Assembly: GCA_007124415.1 (NCBI GenBank)
Contig: SLFE01000050.1
Span: 1 to 5,738, forward strand
Origin: Waddliaceae bacterium
GTDB lineage: Bacteria; Chlamydiota; Chlamydiia; Chlamydiales; SLFE01
Reading direction: 5' to 3'
DNA: 5,738 nucleotides
The first letter of the stretch is position 1; the number at the start of each line of letters is the position of its first letter. The notes beneath the pieces are model-generated. The model was not told where the DNA came from, ran no database searches, and worked only from the letters and a program-made list of their open reading frames with translations. The position numbers were made by a program, and so were the translations under genes. Below, piece after piece: positions 1 through 5,598 of the stretch.

Positions 1-2
1 CA

Positions 3-155
3 AGGGTCGGCGGCGGTCTTCTTCGGAGGCTCAAGGCAAATCCAGGAGGTGTTCGCATTCTCGAGCGGCAGGCCGAAATTTATCGTGAACTAGGCGAGCT
101 CGTCGCAAATAAACCGACAAGCGGCATGTCGTTAGAAAAAGAGGGAAGGCGGTAA
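3..155 (+). CDS. C-terminal end of an unidentified protein (5' end outside window)
   Basis: The third forward frame is open from the window edge to a TAA at 153-155 and gives about 50 residues, starting RVGGGLLRRL and containing the helical, charged stretch ILERQAEIYRELGELV. The other two forward frames stop earlier, and codon choice resembles the neighbouring genes, so this is probably the tail of a real gene that starts outside the window. I do not recognise it. An amphipathic C-terminal helix of this kind is seen at the end of some glycosyltransferases such as LpxB, but that is only a loose resemblance. The gene converges on rnpB, and its last five codons, stop included, lie antisense to the 3' strand of the RNase P P1 helix. 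A non-coding reading of this stretch cannot be excluded. Confidence 0.4.
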   Translation, partial: RVGGGLLRRLKANPGGVRILERQAEIYRELGELVANKPTSGMSLEKEGRR

Positions 156-480
156 GCCGGATTCTGTCTTGAGCCATCATTTGTCTAGGGATCCCGTCGC
201 CGGAATCCTCAAGCGGCTTTCTTCAGGACTGTGCGGAGAACAATCAACGCCCTGCATTTGCCTTGCTTCGGATAGGGTTTGTCGCAACCGGCTGGTCTCC
301 CTGCCGGGGCCGGGTCTTGGAACCCGGCGTTTCAGCCTGTCCGCCCCGAAGGGCGGCGGTTTACTTTCTGTTACACTTTCCGTAGCCTTTCGGCCCCCAG
401 CCTTTCGCTGGTATCCTCTCCTGTGAAGTCCAGACTTTCCTCCGCCTTGAAAACAAGGCGGCGATGACTTGCCTTCCCAA
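141..480 (-). ncRNA. rnpB: RNase P RNA (catalytic RNA of ribonuclease P, bacterial type A)
   Basis: This is the ribozyme that removes 5' leaders from pre-tRNAs. Read on the minus strand, the ends pair as helix P1: GGGAAGGC (478-471) with GCCTTCCC (150-143), eight perfect pairs. The conserved core is present in order: GGAGGAAAGTCTGGACTTC near the 5' end (P4 strand, CR I), AACAGAAAGTAAACCGCC, AGGCTGAAACGCCGGG, GAAGCAAGGCAAA (CR IV/J11-12 area), GCCGCTTGAG, CCTAGACAAATGATGGCTC, and the 3' CR V block AGACAGAATCCGGCTTA. At about 340 bases it is slightly shorter than E. coli M1 RNA (377). The P15-P17 segment (264-215) has no GGU, the motif that pairs with tRNA CCA in most bacteria; I recall chlamydial RNase P RNAs also lacking it. 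A run of five U follows P1 (140-136). The exact ends are inferred from P1. Confidence 0.95.
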
Positions 481-494
481 AAATAGTTGAATGG

Positions 495-1268
495 CTAGGA
501 CGACGCTTTAGTGGAACGTCTTCTGCGCTTGGTCGGAGCGGCGCTGGTTCCTTCCAGGCTTTCGCTCTCCTGCCAGTAATGTATGCGGGAACAGTGCTCG
601 CAAAAAATGATCCGCTCCCCTTTCCTCACAAGGTTCTCGTCCTGCGCTGTCAGAGTTATATGGCAGCCGCTGCAGCTGCGGTTCTCGATCGGAACCACAA
701 CGCGGTTTTTCTTGTTACGGAGAAGCCTTTCATAGATTCTCAGGGTATCGGGATCGGCTTCCTTGGCCATTTCATCGCGTTCGATCTTGATTTGTTGCCC
801 CTCTTCGTTGATCTGACGGATGCTTTCGTAAATTTCTTCTTCAAGTTCTTTACTGTTGGCTATCGTCTGGTCCAGGCTCTCCTGCAGGCTCTTGAGGACG
901 TCCTCTTCGGCGGCCAGACGGTCGTAATGATCGCTCAAAACCTGTTCTTTGGCGTGGCGCTGCTTTTCGGCCCCGGAAATTTCATGGGTCAGCGCGTTGA
1001 ACTCATCAACTTTTTTAATCGCGTTCTGCTGACCTTCGAGCTTTTTGATCTTCTCGTTAACCTCTTCGATCTCAAGCTCCATAATCTTAATGTCGCTTTT
1101 GATCTTCAGGATTTCCTCTTCCTTCCCCTTGACCTGTCCGGCAAGATCGTCTTTAATGCGCCCCAGCTTTTTAAGCTCTTTCTGGCGCTCCTTCTTCAGA
1201 CGGATCAACCGGATCATTTTCATGTCGAGTTCTTGGATGTCTAGAATTTTTTTGAGGACTTCTAACAT
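495..1268 (-). CDS. cdsZ: CT398/CdsZ-like coiled-coil C4 zinc-ribbon protein
   Basis: This 257-residue cytosolic protein has no signal peptide or membrane segment. Residues ~5-185 are an almost continuous coiled coil rich in Lys, Glu, Leu and Ile, probably a long helical hairpin. Residues ~190-230 form a C4 zinc ribbon with C199-x2-C202 and C223-x2-C226 (zf-RING_7 family). A basic tail containing KRRRR follows. Length and architecture match C. trachomatis CT398, which has been reported to bind sigma-54 (RpoN) holoenzyme and type III secretion export components and was named CdsZ. A similar role here is inferred by homology; outside chlamydiae the family has no agreed function. The ATG start is supported by AAGGAA five bases upstream (1279-1274) and by a strong promoter at 1357-1385. 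The gene is divergent from glyA and ends 14 bases before rnpB. A 221-residue open frame on the opposite strand is an artefact of its codon composition. Confidence 0.88.
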   Translation of the reverse strand: MLEVLKKILDIQELDMKMIRLIRLKKERQKELKKLGRIKDDLAGQVKGKEEEILKIKSDIKIMELEIEEVNEKIKKLEGQQNAIKKVDEFNALTHEISGAEKQRHAKEQVLSDHYDRLAAEEDVLKSLQESLDQTIANSKELEEEIYESIRQINEEGQQIKIERDEMAKEADPDTLRIYERLLRNKKNRVVVPIENRSCSGCHITLTAQDENLVRKGERIIFCEHCSRIHYWQESESLEGTSAAPTKRRRRSTKASS

Positions 1269-1356
1269 GTTGGTTCCTTGAATGATTTGGCAGTTAATAA
1301 CGATATTTTAGACATTAAGGGCTTAGTTCTCAAGAAAAAAAGCTTGTCATGATAAG

Positions 1357-1385
1357 ATTATACCACTTTCGGCCCTCTTAATCAA
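1357..1385 (-). promoter_or_regulatory. Sigma-70-class (chlamydial sigma-66) promoter for cdsZ
   Basis: The minus strand carries TTGATT (1385-1380), a 17-base spacer, and a perfect TATAAT (1362-1357). Transcription would start near 1350, leaving a leader of about 80 bases before the cdsZ ATG. No gene other than cdsZ (and rnpB beyond it) lies downstream on this strand. This is one of the two best promoter matches in the window. Confidence 0.75.
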
Positions 1386-1413
1386 GTGTATGGACGGAAT
1401 TTAGAAATCTCTG

Positions 1414-1441
1414 TTGCGCCCCAAGGAAGCGTTATGATAAT
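1414..1441 (+). promoter_or_regulatory. Candidate promoter for the glyA-clpP-dapF operon
   Basis: TTGCGC (1414-1419) and GATAAT (1436-1441) are separated by 16 bases; an overlapping TATGAT (1433-1438) is an alternative -10. The -10 match is good (5 of 6) but the -35 is poor (3 of 6). A start near 1448 would give a leader of about 32 bases to the glyA ATG. It lies back to back with the cdsZ promoter, with about 28 bases between the two -35 boxes. Confidence 0.4.
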
Positions 1442-1479
1442 GTTTAAGCGAGCGGAAACCACAACTTTGAGCCTGTCCA

Positions 1480-2979
1480 ATGTCATATTTAAAAAATTAT
1501 CTCGACAATCGCCAATCCCGCGATCCCGGAGCGGTCGGATTTCTCGCATCGCTCGACCTGATCGGCAAGACCGCCCCTGCAATTGCTGAAGCGATCGTCC
1601 AGGAGCTGAAAGACCAGCGCAGTTATCTTAAGCTCATCGCCTCTGAGAATTTCTCGTCTCTGGCAGTCCAGCAGACGATGGGAAACCTCCTGACGGATAA
1701 ATATTCCGAAGGCTTCCCGCATCACCGCTTTTATGCCGGATGCGACAATGTCGACACCGTTGAGGACAGAGCTGCCACCCTTCTTCGGGAGCTTTTCGAC
1801 TGCGACCACGCCTATGTGCAGCCCCACTCGGGCGCCGACGCCAACCTAGTCGCTTTCTGGTCGATACTTGTCCACAGAGTGCAAAACCGCGAAGTGGAAA
1901 AGCTCGGCAAAAAATCCATCGACGAGTTGAACGACGAAGAGTATGAGCGGATCCGGCAGCTGATGATGAATCAAAAGCTGATGGGCATGGCGCTCAATTC
2001 AGGGGGGCACCTGACTCACGGCTACCGCCACAACCTCTCGTCGAAAATGATGCAGTCGGTCACCTACGACATCGACCCGGCCACAGGACTTTTAAATTAC
2101 GACCTCCTGGCAAAGCAGGCCAGGGAAGAAAAGCCCGACATCCTGCTGGCAGGATACTCGGCCTACCCCAGACTGATCAATTTTGCCAAAATGCGCGAAA
2201 TCGCCGACTCTGTCGGAGCGGTATTCATGGTCGACATGGCCCACTTCAGCGGACTTGTCGCGGGAAAAGTCTTTAAAGGCGAATACAACCCCGTTCCTTA
2301 TGCGCATATCATAACGTCTACAACCCACAAAACTTTGAGAGGGCCCAGAGGCGGCATGATCTTGTGCGGCAAGGAATACGCCGAAGTAGTCAACAAAGGA
2401 TGCCCCCTAGTCCTTGGCGGCCCCCTGCCCCATGTCATGGCGGCAAAAGCTGTGGCCTTCCAAGAAGCCTCGACCAAAGAATTTCAAAACTATGCTGCCG
2501 GAATTGTTGAGAACGCGAAGGCATTGGCCGAAAGCCTGAACAAAAAAGGAGTCCCTATTCTCACCGGAGGTACGGACAACCATCTGATCATTCTCGATCT
2601 TTCAAATTTCAGCATCACCGGAAGGCAGGCCGAAAGGGCCCTGCGCGAGGCCCATATCACGGCCAACAGAAACGCCATTCCCTTCGACAAAAACGGCCCG
2701 TGGTATACCTCGGGAGTGCGGATCGGCACTCCGGCTGCCACGACCCTGGGGATGGGGCCGGCGGAAATGGAGGAAATCGGCGATGTCATCTGCGATGTCC
2801 TCACCAATGCCAAGCCCGCGCTTGTCGAAAAAACGGGAAAACCGAGCAAAGCGCAATATAAAATCGACGAAAAAATCATCGACCGCGCACAACAGCGCAT
2901 CAAAGATCTTTTAGGCCGCTACCCCCTTTATCCCGAAATCGAACTGGCGCCGAAAGAAGAGTTAAGTGTTAAACAGTAG
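1480..2979 (+). CDS. glyA: Serine hydroxymethyltransferase, long chlamydial form
   Basis: This PLP enzyme interconverts serine and tetrahydrofolate with glycine and 5,10-methylene-THF in the cytosol. Visible motifs are LKLIASEN (50-57), LTDKYSEGFPHHRFYAGC (71-88), QPHSGADAN (114-122), NSGGHLTHG (173-181), VDMAHFSGLVAG (251-262, with D252 and H255 near the cofactor), the PLP-lysine motif TTHKTLRGPRGG with K284, GGPLPH, and the late GTPAATTLGMG. At 499 residues it is about 80 longer than E. coli GlyA. The extra length lies in an N-terminal extension, an insert at ~130-172 between the HSGADAN and HLTHG motifs, and a longer C-terminus, as in C. trachomatis GlyA (497). Pathogenic chlamydial GlyA also racemises alanine, which compensates for the missing Alr; that this copy does so is inferred. 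An in-frame TGA at 1468 limits the start to this ATG, but no good Shine-Dalgarno precedes it. First gene of an operon with clpP and dapF. Confidence 0.97.
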   Translation: MSYLKNYLDNRQSRDPGAVGFLASLDLIGKTAPAIAEAIVQELKDQRSYLKLIASENFSSLAVQQTMGNLLTDKYSEGFPHHRFYAGCDNVDTVEDRAATLLRELFDCDHAYVQPHSGADANLVAFWSILVHRVQNREVEKLGKKSIDELNDEEYERIRQLMMNQKLMGMALNSGGHLTHGYRHNLSSKMMQSVTYDIDPATGLLNYDLLAKQAREEKPDILLAGYSAYPRLINFAKMREIADSVGAVFMVDMAHFSGLVAGKVFKGEYNPVPYAHIITSTTHKTLRGPRGGMILCGKEYAEVVNKGCPLVLGGPLPHVMAAKAVAFQEASTKEFQNYAAGIVENAKALAESLNKKGVPILTGGTDNHLIILDLSNFSITGRQAERALREAHITANRNAIPFDKNGPWYTSGVRIGTPAATTLGMGPAEMEEIGDVICDVLTNAKPALVEKTGKPSKAQYKIDEKIIDRAQQRIKDLLGRYPLYPEIELAPKEELSVKQ

Positions 2980-2983
2980 GAGA
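2978..2983 (+). promoter_or_regulatory. Ribosome binding site of clpP, overlapping the glyA stop codon
   Basis: AGGAGA lies nine bases before the ATG at 2993 and begins inside the glyA TAG (2977-2979). This favours ATG 2993 over the longer GTG start at 2966, which would overlap glyA and lacks a comparable site. Ribosomes terminating on glyA would release onto this site, so the two genes are probably translationally coupled. Confidence 0.75.
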
Positions 2984-2992
2984 ATAATTTTC

Positions 2993-3583
2993 ATGGCAAA
3001 AGACGAAGAAAACAACAACTCGAAAATAGAGGACAAGCTCGAGCAGAACATGCTCGACGCAAGACGGATTTTCCTTTCGGACAGTATCAGCACCGACACG
3101 GCTAATGAAGTCATCAAAAAACTGTGGTATCTCGAAACGAAGGATCCCGGAAAACCGATTTTGATCGTCATCAACAGCCCGGGAGGCTCCATTGATTCCG
3201 GGTTTGCCATTTGGGATCAAATTTCCATGATCACATCGCCGGTTGCGACTTTGGTAACAGGAATGGCAGCGTCCATGGGATCCATATTAAGCCTTGCGGC
3301 TGCAAAAGGAAAGCGTTTCGCCACCCCCCACTCAAGAATCATGATCCACCAGCCGAGGCTTGGCGGAATCGTCGAAGGACAGGCGACCGACCTTGAAATC
3401 CAGGCCAGGGAAATCATCAAAACGCGCGAGATGATTATCAAAGTCTATATGGAAGCCACAGGCAAAAAGCATGACGAAATCGACAGATCGATCGACCGCG
3501 ATACCTGGTTCAGCGCCGAAGAAGCGAAAAAATTCGGACTGATCGATTCCATCGTTACATCCTATGACGAGATCAAAACGTGA
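2993..3583 (+). CDS. clpP: ATP-dependent Clp protease proteolytic subunit (ClpP1-type)
   Basis: ClpP is the serine-protease barrel that degrades proteins unfolded and fed in by ClpX or ClpC; it acts in the cytosol as stacked heptamers. The 196-residue protein has the usual ClpP length and the full triad: S94 in GMAASMGS, H119 in RIMIHQP and D170 in IDRDTWF. The oxyanion motif NSPGGSID (61-68) and the handle segment GQATDLEIQAREI (129-141) are intact. The N-terminus is polar and lacks a recognisable propeptide. Chlamydiae carry two ClpP paralogues; the position between glyA and dapF and the sequence fit ClpP1 (CT431). A partner ClpP2 next to clpX would be expected elsewhere in the genome. The stop codon overlaps the GTG start of dapF by four bases. 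Confidence 0.97.
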   Translation: MAKDEENNNSKIEDKLEQNMLDARRIFLSDSISTDTANEVIKKLWYLETKDPGKPILIVINSPGGSIDSGFAIWDQISMITSPVATLVTGMAASMGSILSLAAAKGKRFATPHSRIMIHQPRLGGIVEGQATDLEIQAREIIKTREMIIKVYMEATGKKHDEIDRSIDRDTWFSAEEAKKFGLIDSIVTSYDEIKT

Positions 3584-4371
3584 ATCTGACCTTCAGCAAA
3601 TACAGCGGTCTAGGTAACGATTTTATTTTAATCGACAACCGAGACCGCCGAATAGCTCTCCCAAACCCGGAAGCAGTCAAAAGGGCTTGCCAAAGACGCC
3701 TCGGGATCGGAGCCGACGGAGTCATTTTTCTGGAGTCCTCCGATAAAGCCGATGTGAAAATGAGGATTTTCAACGCAGACGGCTCCGAGGCTGAAATGTG
3801 CGGCAACGGCATTCGGTGCCTGATGAAATTCATGCAAGAGCTGGGCATGCCCAAAAAACCCTATAACATTGAAGTGCACAACCGGATTTTATCGGGCCGT
3901 TTTGAAGACGGCCTTATAGGCATCGACATGGGCGTTCCAACAGAGATCAGATGGAACATGAACGTGGAAGGAAATTCCCTTGATTTTTTGGATACCGGCG
4001 TTCCCCATGCCGTGGTTTTCGTGCAGGATCTGTTGCATTATGACGTGGAAAATGCAGGCAGAGCCCTTAGAGGCCACAAAGCCTTTGCCCCCAAAGGGAC
4101 AAATGCGACGTTCGCCGAAATCCACTCCCCCGGCAGGCTCCTCTTCCGCACTTATGAAAGAGGCGTTGAAGCAGAAACTTTAGCATGCGGAACAGGAGCC
4201 GCCGCTGCCGCTTTTGCCTATAGGCATCGGGAAGAGTGCCCGAACACCTTGACTGTGGAAAATAAGCTGGGTGAAAAAATGGCGTTCAGAATAGACAACG
4301 ATTCGCATATACACATGATCGGTCCCGCAAATCATGTCTATACCGGGAGGTTCCTATTTGAAAACAACTGA
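3580..4371 (+). CDS. dapF: Diaminopimelate epimerase
   Basis: DapF is a cofactor-independent epimerase that converts LL- to meso-diaminopimelate, the last step before meso-DAP enters peptidoglycan or lysine synthesis. The N-terminus FSKYSGLGNDFILIDN (5-20), GIGADGV (42-48) and FNADGSEAEMCGNGIRC (64-80) carry the first catalytic cysteine, C74. RTYERGVEAETLACGTGAAAA (190-210) carries the second, C203, so the two-cysteine acid/base pair is intact. At 263 residues it is close to the family length (~275). The start is a GTG in a GTGA overlap with the clpP stop; the next in-frame ATG would delete the first conserved block, so GTG is right. Chlamydial DapF has been reported to act also as a glutamate racemase because murI is missing; this is inferred for the present protein. 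The last codons double as the -35 region of the next gene's promoter. Confidence 0.97.
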   Translation: MNLTFSKYSGLGNDFILIDNRDRRIALPNPEAVKRACQRRLGIGADGVIFLESSDKADVKMRIFNADGSEAEMCGNGIRCLMKFMQELGMPKKPYNIEVHNRILSGRFEDGLIGIDMGVPTEIRWNMNVEGNSLDFLDTGVPHAVVFVQDLLHYDVENAGRALRGHKAFAPKGTNATFAEIHSPGRLLFRTYERGVEAETLACGTGAAAAAFAYRHREECPNTLTVENKLGEKMAFRIDNDSHIHMIGPANHVYTGRFLFENN

Positions 4372-4386
4372 CTTATGGTTTATAAT
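4358..4386 (+). promoter_or_regulatory. Strong sigma-70-class promoter for the UPF0158 gene
   Basis: TTGAAA (4358-4363) and a perfect TATAAT (4381-4386) are separated by exactly 17 bases, matching 11 of 12 consensus positions. The -35 box and part of the spacer are the last codons and stop of dapF. Transcription would start near 4393, leaving a leader of only about 14 bases that holds little more than the ribosome binding site AAAAGG (4395-4400). The downstream gene can therefore be expressed independently of the glyA operon. Confidence 0.8.
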
Positions 4387-4406
4387 TCTGTGTAAAAAGG
4401 GTTGAT

Positions 4407-5399
4407 ATGTCTGCGAAAAAGAAACTACTAGAAGCAAAAAATCCTCTGATACTCCGCGCTCAAAGATTAATGGAGGCCTTTGCCAAGTCAGACGACGAGC
4501 GGGATTTCTATCTCGACCGGCAGGAAGGATTTATCGTCTATGCCGATTTGGACGAATCCCAGGAGAACCTCGACAAGCTTTACGAAGAGCTGGCCACGAA
4601 TCCCGACCGCTATTGCATGATACCCAAACTGAGCTTCTATGAACAAAAGAAGATCATGGAAGGATTCATCCACGAAAAAGTCTATGATATCGACACGAAA
4701 GAAAAGCTGATGGACATCATCCAATCCAAAGAGGCGCGCGAAAACTTTCTTGAGTTCCTATACGATCATCACGCCGAGCTTGAAAAGTGGCAGCTGTATT
4801 ATCAAGAACGGTCCCGGGTTCGGATCATCGAATGGCTTCGCAATAATAATTTTCACTTTGTCTTCGAGGAAGATCTCGACCTTGGGGTCACCCTCATCGA
4901 AAAGCTAAAAAAACACCTCTTTGACGACAAAGTCCCAAAAGAAGTGCAAAACGCGCGTAAAATTTTAGCCACAAAGGCAAAAAGCTATTACTCCAACGAA
5001 GCCCTGAATCCCAGACCGAAGCGGGGCCGCCCGCCAAAACAGACCCAAAAAACCGAACTTGAACCTCAAGTCACGGTTGACATTTACAATACTGTCCCCG
5101 CAACCGTACGCCCCTTCCTTTTTACTCCCGACCTTTCGGTAGCCGGGGCCGCTTCCTTCTCTTCAAAATTCGAAACCGAAGAAGAAATCCTCGCTCACAG
5201 GCGCCAGTCCGTCAGGGAAGAATCCGCTAGCGCATTAGAGAACCTCAATCAAAAACTTGCAACTCTCAGAAAGCTCACAAATAAATTCCGAGAAGAAGAA
5301 CCTGATGAAGAAGAGCTGGAAAATATTGAAGAAATAGTTGAGGAAGAAGAGAAACCAAAGAAAAGGAAGCCGGCGCAAACGAAAAAGAAAAAATCATAG
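4407..5399 (+). CDS. UPF0158 family protein with AT-hook-like motif and charged tail (CT429-like)
   Basis: A 330-residue soluble protein with no known activity. Residues ~30-195 are the conserved family part: a Tyr/Phe/Asp-rich segment (FYLDRQEGFIVYADLD, 34-49), then IPKLSFYEQKKIMEGFI (72-88), a helical middle, and WQLYYQERSRVRIIEWL (128-144). Similarity to UPF0158 and C. trachomatis CT429 rests on my memory of that family and on synteny downstream of dapF. Residues 204-211 read PKRGRPPK, which contains the RGRP core of an AT-hook, a minor-groove DNA-binding element. After a linker with little predicted order (~212-255) come a helical segment (~257-293), an acidic run (~296-316) and a Lys/Arg-rich end. 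DNA binding is inferred from the motif only. The ATG is supported by AAAAGG six bases upstream and by its own promoter. There are no membrane or signal segments. Confidence 0.85.
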   Translation: MSAKKKLLEAKNPLILRAQRLMEAFAKSDDERDFYLDRQEGFIVYADLDESQENLDKLYEELATNPDRYCMIPKLSFYEQKKIMEGFIHEKVYDIDTKEKLMDIIQSKEARENFLEFLYDHHAELEKWQLYYQERSRVRIIEWLRNNNFHFVFEEDLDLGVTLIEKLKKHLFDDKVPKEVQNARKILATKAKSYYSNEALNPRPKRGRPPKQTQKTELEPQVTVDIYNTVPATVRPFLFTPDLSVAGAASFSSKFETEEEILAHRRQSVREESASALENLNQKLATLRKLTNKFREEEPDEEELENIEEIVEEEEKPKKRKPAQTKKKKS

Positions 5400-5458
5400 A
5401 ACTTCCAATTCAAGAGCCAGCAGCGCTGTAGAATCGAGATCAAATCAAATTTAGTAAT

Positions 5459-5497
5459 GACTATTTTTTAAAAAAATAAATGCATTCGCGAATAGTC
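5459..5497. repeat. Inverted repeat GACTATT / AATAGTC with AT-rich interior
   Basis: GACTATT (5459-5465) and AATAGTC (5491-5497) are perfect 7-base inverted copies separated by 25 bases, mostly T and A followed by a 10-base palindrome ATTCGCGAAT (5484-5493). It begins 60 bases after the UPF0158 stop codon and could be a weak transcription-end structure or a protein-binding site. No U-tract follows the second arm. Confidence 0.4.
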
Positions 5498-5522
5498 GCA
5501 AATATCCGCATATCAGCTAAAT

Positions 5523-5544
5523 AGAGGGCAGACCGCCCCCCTCT
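5523..5544. repeat. GC-rich hairpin of unknown function
   Basis: AGAGGG (5523-5528) pairs perfectly with CCCTCT (5539-5544) around a 10-base loop. An alternative fold pairs GGGC (5526-5529) with GCCC (5535-5538). It might end transcripts coming from the UPF0158 gene, but the following bases (CGAATTAATCG) are not a U-tract, so a standard intrinsic terminator is not supported. Confidence 0.35.
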
Positions 5545-5598
5545 CGAATTAATCGCTATCGACATGGCCGATGTTCAACCCCTGATTGTGCCCTAATC

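Larger units (their letters stand above)
5400..5598. other. Intergenic region without a supportable gene
   Basis: No forward or reverse reading frame here has a plausible start, ribosome site and length. The stretch is AT-rich around 5440-5520, then holds a GC-rich hairpin. No tRNA or known RNA signature is visible, and no classical hairpin plus U-tract terminator follows the UPF0158 gene. Confidence 0.6.

Noticed and set aside
169..467. Two overlapping + strand open frames in the rnpB region
   Set aside because: The stretch is fully explained by RNase P RNA conserved blocks on the minus strand; the frames lack ribosome sites and any protein family resemblance.
579..1244. Long 221-codon open frame on the + strand opposite cdsZ
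   Set aside because: It is a Phe/Leu-rich mirror of a Lys/Glu-rich coiled coil, with no ribosome site and no recognisable domain. The minus-strand reading has a zinc ribbon, RBS and promoter.
2490..2903. 137-codon minus-strand open frame inside glyA
   Set aside because: It is antisense to conserved GlyA motifs, with no start signals and no family resemblance.
2966..2992. GTG start giving ClpP nine extra N-terminal residues
   Set aside because: It overlaps the end of glyA and has no ribosome site, whereas ATG 2993 is preceded by AGGAGA at nine bases and gives the usual ClpP length.
5249..5443. 64-codon minus-strand open frame over the end of the UPF0158 gene
   Set aside because: Its Ser/Phe-rich sequence mirrors the Glu/Lys-rich tail of the real protein, and no ribosome site precedes it.
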